DNA from: Acrasis kona
Taxonomy: Eukaryota > Heterolobosea > Eutetramitea > Acrasida > Acrasidae
DNA: 38,980 nucleotides
Assembly: GCA_026419775.2 (NCBI GenBank)
Contig: JAOPGA020001861.1
Span: 1-38,980, forward strand
Direction: 5' to 3'
Shown here in pieces: positions 1-8,783 of the stretch (position 1 is its first letter; each line of letters opens with the position of its first letter). The notes under the pieces are model-generated. The model saw only the letters and a list, made by a program, of their open reading frames with translations, did no database searches and was not told the DNA's origin. The position numbers and the translations under genes are program-made.

Positions 1-1579
1 GGTGTCACGCGTTACTTTACCAGCTTGGGGAACATCTCAATACCATCAACAGCAAGTATGGACTCGTGTTTCAACAATCATGTCAGAAGACTCCTTCACT
101 TCCCTCCTACATGTCCTACCTACCTTATTCACAACCCCCGTTCACTTGGTGGTCTGGGGATGGATCCTGCCTGGGTGATTGCCACAATCTCCCGTATTCG
201 TAACCTCCTTCGTATCCTCAACTGCACATTTGAGCCAGCCGCAGCTGCCACTGTCAACCTACTTAAACAAGCGGCTAATCATACTCCCTCCCTGACATCT
301 CGAGACCCGCTCGTATCATCTCTGGCAATCATGTCCGCTATGAACTTAAGACTGGCTAGATACAGACACAATACCAATTTCCTCTTGTCTCTGCCAACAG
401 GTAACACCATTGAGGATAGTGGGACGATTGATCCGCTCCCTGTACATGATATCCCTCTCCTCAAAGTAACAGTTGACGCCTCGTTTATAAACAACACGGA
501 ACCCGCCGGGGTGGGGATAGTTGTCACTGACGCACAATCCAATCACATCATCCATACCAGATCACTACAAATCCCCCCATGCGATAGCTCCACACACGCT
601 GAAATCATTGGAGCTATCATTGTTATCAAAGCACTTCCAATCAATTCTAAAGTATGTGTGTTTATTGATAACAAAAATGCTGTCCGGATGAACCAATCCT
701 CCGATCGAACCGGACACCTCTCAACCGCATTCCATTACCTGGCAAGAACTAAAGGTATCGAAGCATCACTCAGATGGATCAAAGGACATAGAGGGGATAG
801 AGATAACGAATTAGCTGATGCTAACGCTAACGCTGGTCGTTCCTGCGATCCTCCTATTATCCTCACTCGCACCATCATAATGGCTCACTCCCCCGTTTTG
901 TCCTAATTCACGGAACCCACAACATAAATCCCAATATCCCCCGTATTGTTAGAGACTACTACCTGACACATATTAACCCAGAATCTTCCATCAAGACTAC
1001 TTACGACCTCCCCACTCATTCTGAATCNCCCCATGGTATTTCTAACATGATCTGGAGTATCACATGCTCTAATCGACCTGCCCTCTCCCTCCTTCGAGCC
1101 AGGTGTGACCAGTTCTACAATCGAGATCTTAAAAATGGCTCCCTCTTGAAATGTAAACTCTGCGGGAAGGATGCGTCTCTTAGACACCTTCTTCTGGACT
1201 GCCAGTTTGTTGACATTGCAATTGCGGAGCTGAAACATGACATCAATGTAGTTCTAAATGATCACCTCCTAAATGATCACTCCATCACTCTAACCTGGAA
1301 TAATATCGATTCTCCCCTAATATCCACACTAACCATCTCATCATAGATCTTCGCGGTTTTATCTCTCAAAACTGCTATAATCATCTTCGCAGTGCATTTA
1401 ACTTGATATATCGTAATGACCGAGAGAAGGCAGTAGCGGAAACTACCTCAATCATACGTAATATATTTTCCCTCCTTGGTAAGCACATTTTTGCACGTAC
1501 AAGAAACATCACTTACCCATCATCTGACATTCAACCTGTACAAGACTGTTTGTCAGATCTTGACCCCCTCTTTCAATAA
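1..1579 (+). pseudogene. LINE ORF2 C-terminus: RT tail, RNase H, CCHC finger
   Basis: From 1 to 906 one frame reads the RT thumb region (the SLGGLGMDP motif near 150-170) and then an RNase H domain whose acidic residues appear in order as VTVDAS (~466-480), AEIIGA (~598), FIDNKN (~661) and NELADAN (~808). The frame then slips near 880-905 to a second frame that continues to 1346 and contains CKLCGKDASLRHLLLDC (~1153-1203), a C-x2-C-x7-H-x4-C finger usual at LINE C-termini. A second slip near 1335 gives a third frame that closes at 1579. An N lies at 1028. With two slips this copy looks inactive, unless consensus errors account for them. RNase H would degrade the RNA strand during target-primed reverse transcription. 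Confidence 0.78.
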
Positions 1580-1740
1580 ACACCTTACCCTAGCCCTCCG
1601 GGCTCCCATTTAACACGGTCCTCTGGTCTATGTAAAACCCCACCTATGACATGCACATTGTTTGCCCTTACGGGAGTAGTGCATAGTTTTCTGTAAATCA
1701 TTCTAATAAATTTCACGTTTTATATTTACATATACTACCG
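1..1740 (+). mobile_element. 3' end of a non-LTR retrotransposon (LINE) with RNase H
   Basis: The sequence is open from base 1, so the element starts before the window. What remains encodes the end of the reverse-transcriptase region, an RNase H domain, a C-terminal CCHC finger and a 3' untranslated region. The order RT tail, RNase H, CCHC is typical of LINEs of the I/R1/Ingi-like groups. No terminal repeats are seen. The coding part ends near 1579, where the stop overlaps AATAAA. The stretch 1580-1740 holds further AATAAA-like signals near 1707 but no gene. The exact 3' end is not visible because there is no clear poly-A tail or target duplication; similar sequence may run to about 1830. Confidence 0.8.
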
Positions 1741-1954
1741 AAGTTGCGATAAAAAAATTCTTTGCTGTTGCGGGTGTCTCCTTCGGGAAGTGCTTTGTCA
1801 ATAAAGTAATAAAACCCAGGAAAATTCCTTTCTGTGTGTTTTTAAGAACTATTGCCTCCTGTTAGTAAGATAGTAGCGTTTACTTTGGCGCTTTGGGTCA
1901 ACCGAGGATCTTCTTGATTTGATTATGTAAACATCAACTCTTAAATTAATATTT

Positions 1955-3994
1955 GTATCTGGATTTTTTGTTCCTAGCTTTTTAACTTCACCTTTGTGGT
2001 CAGTGCGAGTCGATTTAAAAATTTGCGATACGAATATTTGAGCTTTTGATGCATGATAGCTCTACAAAAAACCAAAATCAAAATTTGATACAAACCCAAG
2101 CTCAACGATTTTTGATTTTTTTCTAGAGCTAGATTGTTTAAAATGCTCAAATATTCGTATCGGGAGTTTAAGAATCGACTTCCGCTGACCATAGGTGAAG
2201 TTGAAAAGCTACGGACGAAAACTCCAGATACGTATAATTAAGGTTTTTAACCCATACTACTCCATAAAAATTAAAAATTTATTTTTCGATCGAAACCCAA
2301 AATTTTTGATTTTTGATTTTTTCTTATGCTAGAACGCTTAAAGAGCTCAAATATTCGTATCGGGAGTTTAAGAATCGAATTTCGCTAACTCAAAAGTGAA
2401 GTTGCAAAACCAAGGCCGAAATTCGATTCTTAAACTCCCGATACGAATATTTGAGCATTTTCTCAACATAGATAAAGTTGAAAAGCTAGAGAAGAAAACT
2501 CCCGATACGTATATTTGAGCGTTTTAACCTATATTACTCCAGAAAAAAATCAAAAATTAATTTCGACCCAAACCCAAGCATAACGATTTTTGATTTTCCC
2601 CTGAGCCATTATACTTAGGAAGCTCAAATATTCGTATCGGGAATTTAAGAATCGATTTTCGCTAACTCAAAAGTGAAGTTGCAAAACCAAGGCCGAAACC
2701 CTGAATACGCATATATAGGCGTCTTACACTATATTCCACAAAGAAAAAATTAAAATTTGGATTTGACTCAAACCCAAACTTTTTGATTTTTGAATTTTTC
2801 TTAAGCTATTATGCTTAGGAAGCTCAAATATACGTATCGGGAATTTAAGAATTAACTCTTAATGACTTAAAGGTGAAGTTAGAAACCCGGGGACAAAAAC
2901 TCCCGATACGTATAATTAAGCATTTTGAACTATATTACTCCAGAAAAAATCAAAAATTAATTTCGACTCAAACCCAAGCATAACGATTTTTGATTTCCCC
3001 CTGAGCCATTATACTTAGGAAGCTCAAATATTCGTATCGGGAATTTAAGAATCGTCTTTCAATGGCATAAAGGTAAAGTTGAAATCTCAACGACGAAAAC
3101 TCCCGATACGAATATTTGAGCGTCTTAACCTATGTTCTCAAAATAAAAATTAAAATTTGATTCTGACACTAACCCAAACTTTTTGATTTTTGAATTTTTC
3201 TTAAGCTATTATGCTTAGGAAGCTCAAATATTCGTATCGGGAATTTAAGAATCAACTCTCATTGACACAAAGATGAAGTTGAAAAGCGAGGGACGAAAAC
3301 TCCGAATACGTATATTCGAGCATATTGACCTATATTTCTTCAGGAAAAATAATTTCTATCCAAACCCAATTTTTTTGATTTTCGATTTTTTCTTATGCTG
3401 ATACGCTTAAGGAGCTCAAATATATGTGTCGGGAATTTTAAAAGTGACATATGTTAACTTATGATAAAGTCGAAAAGCTAATAACAAAAACTCCCGATAC
3501 GTATATTTGAGTATTTTAACCTATATTACTCCAGAAAAAAATCAAAAATCGGTTTCGACCCAAACCCAAGCTTAACGATTTTTGATTTTTTTTCGGAGCC
3601 ATTTTGCTTTAGAAGCTCAAATATTCGTATCGAGAATTTATGAACCGACTCTCATCGACTCAAAGGTAAAGTTGAAAAGCTAGTAACAAAAACTCTAAAT
3701 ACGCATATTCGAGCATTTTGACCTATATTTCTTTGAAAAAAATCAAAAATTAATTTCGACCCAAACCCAAGCTTAACGATTTTCGAATTGTTCCTGAGCC
3801 ATTATGCTTTATAAGCTTAAATATTTGTATCGGGGATTAAAGAATCAACTCTCACTGACTCAGAGGTAAAGTTAAAAAGCTAGTAACAAAAACTCCAAAT
3901 ACGCTTTTTTGAGCATTTTGATCTATTTTACTTTAAAAAAGTAAAAAATTAATTTTCATTCAAACCCAAACCCAAACCCAAACCCAAACCCAAA
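1955..3994. repeat. 200-bp satellite array with internal inverted arms, ~10 units
   Basis: The motif GCTCAAATATTCGTATCGGG recurs at 2145, 2345, 2622, 2822, 3022, 3222, 3414, 3615 and 3815. The spacings are 200, 277, 200, 200, 200, 192, 201 and 200. Each unit also holds an inverted copy of this motif (CTCCCGATACGTATATTTGAG or close variants) about 70-90 bases downstream, and then an A/T-rich part with the words CAAACCCAA and GATTTTTGATTTTT. The 277 spacing comes from an extra inverted copy at about 2418-2455. The first unit (about 1960-2060) also reads inverted. Divergence rises towards the 3' end. No long reading frame is conserved between units, so it is non-coding satellite. Confidence 0.92.
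3961..3994. repeat. (AAACCC)n run, potential G-quadruplex on the minus strand
   Basis: Five CCC triplets lie at an exact 6-base period (3965-3991), each separated by AAA. The minus strand therefore reads GGGTTT five times, a standard intramolecular G-quadruplex pattern. It ends the 200-bp satellite and grows out of the CAAACCCAA word found in every unit, so slippage expansion of satellite sequence explains it. It resembles a telomere-type hexamer, but the run is far too short and too internal to be a telomere. Confidence 0.8.
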
Positions 3995-4546
3995 TTTAAT
4001 TAAAGCACCTTCTTAAGACAATTTGCATACTTTCTGTATGCAAGCTGATAGTAACTATATAAATTCCAACAATGTCATCACTTTCATTATCAATAGACTC
4101 TATTTCGCTATTATTAGCTTCCACTGCCTTAAAGTCCTCTTAAAATGGTTGTACATGCTTCTTACACTTGTTTATTTGCCCCAATCTCAGAAATTGCATA
4201 ATATAAAAGTCCTTTCTGCTTATTTTGAGTGTTTGTGTTTTCTTTTTCATGTTGCATTAAAGTTATTATCTTCAACATTTTAAAATATTTGATTTTGTTG
4301 AAGTTGTTGAAAATGTTTAAATAGTTTAACTATCGATCAACATATTGAAAATGTTAAACATCCATCAAACCTTACTGGAGATGAAGCAAAGAAGAAGAAG
4401 AAACCGAAGAAAATCTACTATAATTAAAATGTTTTATTTTTATCAAGTTATTTCCATTTTGAGTTTAAAGTATCTGTTTATAGATTAAAGTGCGGGAAGT
4501 TCCAAATATGTTTAATAAAGTTTAGAGTGTCTATTTATAGACCCGT
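3995..4546. other. Non-genic AT-rich stretch with a possible Lys-rich C-terminal exon remnant
   Basis: No convincing gene is present. In the + strand, about 4328-4426 reads in one frame to a lysine-rich end (GDEAKKKKKPKKIYYN, then stop at 4424-4426), preceded by an acceptor-like TTTAAATAG. It looks like a last exon or gene tail, but no upstream exon was recognised. An 86-codon frame at 4023-4283 is AT-rich, has no recognisable composition or domain, and is not called. Confidence 0.3.
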
Positions 4547-4828
4547 AATTATTTCAGGGGTAGTCAGCTTAGGGTAATTATGTGAAGGACGACTTCTTAA
4601 TATAGATGACGGTTAATAATAATAATTTTGTAATGACGAGAAATAATGCATGAATATGGTATGACAACACAGGGTCTTAGAGCAGAACCGCACAAAGCAT
4701 CAGCTGTTCCTTTCCTCGGCAATCAGCGCAACCTTCGCCCATGACAAAAAAAAGCAATTTCATCACAACCAGTGCATTTCGTTCAATAACCGACATGTTA
4801 TTCGATAGTGAATCAGTTGATTATACGA

Positions 4829-5310
4829 TTATTGCAAACATATACAAGCATAACACGACAGTATTTTATTGTACATTAAAAACCACTTGTCTTGATGAAC
4901 CATGATTTCATTTTCCAAACTGTATTCGAGCTGATGTCCTTCCTCCTCCAGTTTTTGTAGAAATTTAGCAGCGTCAGCGACAAATAATGGATCATTTATT
5001 CCATTAACTTTAATGTCATCAATAAGAGATTGATGGAAAAAATGTACAATTGAGTATCTATTTTCTCCTTCCCATTTATCCACAAAATGATGTTCGAACT
5101 GGACCTGAACAGTATTAGATCCCCAGCATTATAGTCAAAGCACACATTGAGAAGTGGAATGTGAAAATTGCCATTACTAAAACTTCCAAAACAATGAAGT
5201 GCAGTCCATCCCAAAGCGCAATCATACAAATCCCTGTGTATTGTTGACTGTTGGTTAATGTTGAATGCTCTTCCAGAAAAAGGATTACAACTATCTAGAA
5301 TCTTTTTCAA
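4829..5310 (-). pseudogene. TET/JBP-like 2OG-Fe(II) dioxygenase, catalytic C-terminal half
   Basis: The minus strand encodes a double-stranded beta-helix dioxygenase core. The first part (5310 down to about 5085) reads NPFSGRAFNINQQ, then IHRDLYD (the iron-binding H-x-D), then ALGWTALHCFG and AGDLILFRSS. The second part, one frame over (about 5107 down to 4829), reads EHHFVDKWEGENRYSIVHFF, supplying the distal His and the 2OG-binding Arg. Counting across the frame change, HxD to distal His is about 50 residues and His to Arg is 10. As I remember it, that matches the Fe and 2OG ligand spacing of the Naegleria Tet-like enzyme. TET/JBP enzymes oxidise 5-methylcytosine or thymine in DNA. The frame change near 5090-5107 and the separation from the N-terminal half make this copy a pseudogene, unless the slip is a consensus error. 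Confidence 0.72.
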
Positions 5311-5317
5311 TGTTCTT

Positions 5318-5518
5318 CACACTGTGTGGTTTTGCCTCTCTACCTTGCCGTTTAGGTGGTGATCATATGCGATTGTCCTATTGTGTTTTATCTGTGCTGT
5401 TTCACATATATGTTTGATGCAACTGTTGTTGAAATCCGTTCCGTTGTCTGTCTTTATTGTCTTTGCGTAAACAGTAATAATCATCATTTCGTTGTAAAAG
5501 TCAGCTGGTTGAAAATAG
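5318..5518 (-). mobile_element. Fossil retroelement-type integrase core fragment
   Basis: This short minus-strand stretch encodes the second half of a DDE (rve-type) integrase core, recognisable by the TDNG motif and, about 40 residues on, NGKVER. It is only a fragment: no gag, protease, reverse transcriptase or long terminal repeats were seen around it. It could come from an LTR retrotransposon (copia- or gypsy-like) or another integrase-bearing element; the family cannot be settled from this piece. It is broken and nested between the two halves of the dioxygenase gene inside the TIR element. Confidence 0.65.
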
Positions 5519-5524
5519 CTTGGT

Positions 5525-6102
5525 AAAATTAAAAATCATCTCGCACAGCGTCGGAGATACTGTAGTCATAACATACCCCACAACAGACGCTTGGCTACAA
5601 TCTGTTCAATATGGCGGTACAGATCCACAATGGACAGTGAACGATCAGATATCAATTCAATACCATAGAATAGTGACGGCAACAACAGGAAACACAATTA
5701 CAATCAATGCCCCTGTGTTCAATTCGTTAAGAAAAAATCTCTCCCAACCAACCATCTACAAACACGATAACACGAACCGCATCAATCACATTGGCGTCGA
5801 GGACCTACGCATAGTGATCAAATCCAATGGCGGTCCATCAGACGAAAACCACGCATGGAATGCATTGTCATTCACCGGAGCGGAACACGTATTTGTCAGG
5901 AGATGTACCATGACTGGATTCGGATTAGCCGGCGTTGAATTCCAAACAGTAACCTATGCTACAGTAGACAGTGTCACTGCAGAGAAACCAGTAGCACAAA
6001 CAACAGGTGGTCGAATGTACAACTTTTGCTTGAGCGACGCAGCTCAACACATTTTAATAAAAAATTCTCATGCCAGAGACGGGAGGCATCACTATGTGTC
6101 CA
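5525..6102 (+). pseudogene. Fragment of a secreted right-handed beta-helix (pectate-lyase-fold) protein gene
   Basis: About 190 residues are open in one plus-strand frame. They show a parallel beta-helix pattern: GDTVVITYPTT, then ITINAPVF, then DENHAWNALSF, VFVRRCTMTGFGLAGVEF, and finally SHARDGRHHYVS. The order resembles a family of secreted pectin-lyase-fold proteins in which a DExHAW motif precedes the helix coils and GRHxx closes a turn. No initiator ATG or signal peptide precedes it, and the frame runs into unrelated sequence at ~6102, where the minus-strand dioxygenase resumes. It therefore looks like an internal exon captured by the transposon. The frame is uninterrupted, so capture may be recent. 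The enzymatic activity of the parent gene is unknown. Confidence 0.6.
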
Positions 6103-6690
6103 AAACCAAGTTTGTTTTCCACATTTGAATTCAACAACTTGTTAAGTCTCTCAAGGTAAAGATCGTATACACAAGGATCAAATGCTTTCAGGACGGCGGC
6201 GATTTTCATGGTCCTGCAGTTTAAAATCTCTTGAGAGTAATGTGGCTTGGAACCTAAAACTGTCTTGTCCTTAGATTTAGCCTGGCCTTTCTTGTACCAA
6301 TACGCGGCATGAAATGTTCCAACTTTTGGTACCTCGAAGCCGTCAACATCAACTTCCTCGTGTTCATGTCTTTGTTGGTTACATTTTGCGAATGGGATGA
6401 CGGTTGCAATTGCACTAGTGTACTGTTTCAAAAACATGTTCTCATCGTGTGTGAAAAACTTCGGCCAGTAGAGCACTAAATCTTTGTAATCAACATCGGA
6501 CAGTATTGTTCTAGTTGAGTATTTGCTCTAAACCTACATTGATTAATAAATTTAAAAAGATTTTTAAATACCTTTTCAAGAGGCACTGTTTTTTAACAAT
6601 GTCCTCCAGCTTGACATGCCAGATGTTCTTACGATTGAATTTGTCAATCTACTTGCGGTAGTACTTGACGTACCCATTGAATAATTGTTG
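6103..6690 (-). pseudogene. TET/JBP-like dioxygenase, N-terminal half
   Basis: The minus strand reads LVLYWPKFFTHDEN, then VPKVGTFHAAYWYKKGQ, then FDPCVYDLYLERLNKLLNS, and ends near 6103 where beta-helix sequence begins. The layout (a TF-x-YxYKKG strand followed by a DPxxYDxY helix) is what precedes the catalytic HxD part in transposon-linked TET/JBP proteins, and the catalytic part does follow on the same strand at 5310. A 46-bp intron fits at 6526-6571 (GTATTT..AGAG) and joins the upstream reading (RKNIWHVKLEDIVKKQCLLK) in frame. An in-frame TAG lies near 6650, just after YVKYYRK. I infer one gene split by a ~790-bp insertion; the family assignment of this half alone is weaker than for the catalytic half. 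Confidence 0.5.
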
Positions 6691-7073
6691 GGGAGTTTCA
6701 TTCGAGATCTGTTTCTTTTGTTGTTGTTGAGATTCTTGATTCCCTAGTTGTTGTTGTTGCGACGATTCACAGGCACTACCGTCTGGTGTGTTCTCCTGTA
6801 AACCGCAAGGCGATGCGAATCGACCGTGCTGGTGTTTCACATCATCGTCGCCCTTCAACGATTTCGTTACATCATCGTCACTCTTTAACAACTTCGATTG
6901 GTGTTNGGACTTGCATTCTCTAAACGGTTTTTGTAACTCAAATATTGATCACAATATGAGCATTTTGCTTCTATTTTGGAACTGCACTGAATCCCATCAT
7001 TGGACTTGTATTGACATTGTTTACTGGAGATCACAGAATTATGGTGTGTTGTACATCTTAACAGTCGTTTCAT
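6649..7073 (-). pseudogene. Q-rich linker and Cys-rich zinc motif upstream of the dioxygenase
   Basis: Reading down the minus strand, 7073-6885 gives a short cysteine cluster (CQYKSNDGIQC, then KCSYCDQY), a plausible small zinc-binding module. After an N at 6906 the frame changes, and 6891-6649 reads an Asp/Gln-rich linker with QQQQ tracts that continues in frame towards the dioxygenase half. It is probably the N-terminal extension of the same gene. A zinc module ahead of a TET/JBP core would suit DNA targeting, but that is inference from layout. No ATG could be fixed as the start. Confidence 0.4.
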
Positions 7074-7249
7074 ACAATGTGCTTTTATTTTTAATTATTT
7101 ATTTTTAAATGGATGGATTAACATTTATGGAGGACGACTTCCAAATGGACTAATTTCACAAAATAATTTGTCCCAATATAAAGCTGTCTACCCCTGAATT
7201 ATTTGTGTTGAAGATTCCATATCCTAAAAGCCTATTATAACAAGTCTAG

Positions 7250-8480
7250 TTCTTCCTTTCAAATAATTTAGAAATAATGTTTTTTCAATACTTACATTTA
7301 GGGTGGTACTTTAATTTGTAATGTTTTCAGAACTGCGACTCTTTTTAAACAATACATCTAGCATGCTTAATGTAGGCATCCTCAGTAGTGCAGCCAATTA
7401 ACTATAGAAGGAGTGCATGTGCTTTGGTCCTTATAAATATATCCATTATCTTCTCCCGTAGCATGACCTTCCATGCCTTTTGTAAATGAAACTTGCATAG
7501 CAGATAAGTAATGTCACATAGTGTGGCGCGCTAATTTTGGCATCATCATTGTCAACCATTAACAAAGGCTTCTAATCCACTAAAGCTCCATTTTCAGCTG
7601 TCTCTCTAACAGCTGCAATGATAGTCTTGTAAATTGCCTCATAGTGCTGAGTTGTTGCTCAATTACATACAGCTATCCCAAGTATGCCACCGTGTAGAGT
7701 TTCCGTAACGTAACTTATCACAATCACTGGGTACTTATAAACATTGCTATTGAACCATCCATCACTACCAATGCATTGGCAACAAATCCTTGCAACTGAA
7801 ATAGTGAATATAATTAATATTATAATTCTTACCATCTTGCAATGTTTCAGGTCTTGTGATAACAATACAGAGATGGTCCATAGTCTGCTCTCCCCAGCCA
7901 ACAGTTTCCTAAATACAAGGCTTCTCTGAATGAAGGCGAGCAAGTAATGCTTTTATCTCTTCCTTTGTGTCGGTGCGTTGTTGATAGCGGGCATAGTCTC
8001 GGCATTTACAAAGCTTTGCGATCAATTTTTCTTTGCTCAGGAAAAATGCTGGATGATCTGAGGTATATTGCAGTAGTGTTTGCAGATTGTTAATGTCTTT
8101 GCGAACCTGCTTTCCAACATGCCCTTTCCTTGAAGCATCCCATATAAGGTCCTTCACACAATAATCTACCGGATATTGACCGTTAAAGTTGTTGGAGAAT
8201 GTCACTGGATGGACTACATCATTAATAGAGATGTGATAGTCTGTGTTTGTAAAGCGCTTAACTCTGGCCCGGAATTGACATGACTGATGACAAGCACAAT
8301 AAAAGTAGTGGGTGTACTTCTTTTTGTCCTTAAGTGTGTTCTTGTGAATATATGGGTCGCTCTTTACGTATACACGTCAAACTTTATTCTTGTCACATCA
8401 ATGACTAACCATTTTGAATCAGCGGCCATATAAGCATGAATATGAGGATCAGACGCCAAGTAACAAAAAATATCATGCAT
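7250..8480 (-). pseudogene. MULE-like DDE transposase gene, decayed
   Basis: From about 8480 downwards the minus strand reads HYFYCACHQSCQFRARVKRF (a FLYWCH/WRKY-like zinc finger, ~8325-8265). Next comes a linker with HVGKQVRKDINNLQ, then WGEQTMDHLCIVI, CIGSDGWFNSNVYKYPVIVI (first catalytic Asp, ~7785-7725), LMVDNDDAK (second Asp, ~7560), and CKFHLQKAWKVML (~7495-7455). The C-x-F/W-H-x2-K-A-W motif is a hallmark of MULE-type transposases. A 37-bp GT..AG intron at 7796-7832 restores the frame across the first catalytic Asp. In-frame stops lie near 7915, 7670 and 7575, with slips near 8360 and 7490, so it is not functional. Terminal repeats were not found. It lies outside the 4555-7196 element. 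Confidence 0.6.
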
Positions 8481-8776
8481 ATAACGTCTTTGCCTTGATA
8501 TAAAACAACTTATTTTTCTTTCATCACTGCTTCAAATCTACTTTTTAATACTATTACCGCAGCCTCCCTTCAAAATCCTACATACTTTACTAATGAATGT
8601 GGATGTTTATGACAGACTGTGGAGATTGGTACTAGCAGTTGATAAGTGAGCTGCTAGCGGAGAAAAATGACTGCTTGGGGAAAATTGAATCAACTTGTGG
8701 ATAATTGTAAGAGACGTCGAAAATAGAACATTGAGCGGAGAAAATGCGACACGCAAAAAAAATAGTTCGATCCATT
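8481..8776. other. No gene seen
   Basis: The 296 bases between the MULE-like remnant and the tRNA show no supported reading frame, repeat or RNA fold. A 62-codon minus frame here overlaps the tRNA and is not credible. Confidence 0.5.
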
Positions 8777-8781
8777 AAAAA
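8777..8781 (-). terminator. RNA polymerase III terminator of the tRNA
   Basis: Five T residues on the minus strand start three bases after the discriminator base of the tRNA-Pro gene. This is the usual pol III stop and supports a still-transcribed gene. Confidence 0.75.
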
Positions 8782-8783
8782 TT

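Larger units (their letters stand above)
4555..7196. mobile_element. TIR DNA transposon (hAT- or KDZ-like ends) carrying TET/JBP gene pieces
   Basis: The element has terminal inverted repeats of 16 bp with one mismatch: CAGGGGTAGTCAGCTT at 4555-4570, and the reverse complement of CAGGGGTAGACAGCTT at 7181-7196. The bases just outside are identical on both sides (AATTATTT at 4547-4554 and 7197-7204), a perfect 8-bp target-site duplication. A subterminal word GGACGACTTC occurs near both ends in the same orientation (4587-4596 and 7132-7141). Ends starting CAGGG with 8-bp duplications are usual for hAT elements. TET/JBP genes are known cargo of KDZ elements in fungi, so either class is possible. 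No transposase was recognised inside the 2642 bp, so the copy is non-autonomous. The interior carries broken gene pieces on both strands. Confidence 0.88.

Noticed and set aside
1955-3994. Regularly spaced repeats resembling a CRISPR array
   Set aside because: The whole 200-bp unit repeats, not short repeats with unique spacers, and the genome is eukaryotic.
3961-3994. Chromosome end or internal telomere
   Set aside because: Only five repeats, and they derive naturally from a word present in each satellite unit.
4023-4283. 86-codon plus-strand frame between satellite and transposon
   Set aside because: AT-rich, no protein-like composition or domain.
5318-5518. Integrase core as a working domain of the TIR element
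   Set aside because: Only a fragment of the core is present and the element's CAGGG ends with 8-bp duplications do not belong to integrase-type elements; treated as a nested fossil.
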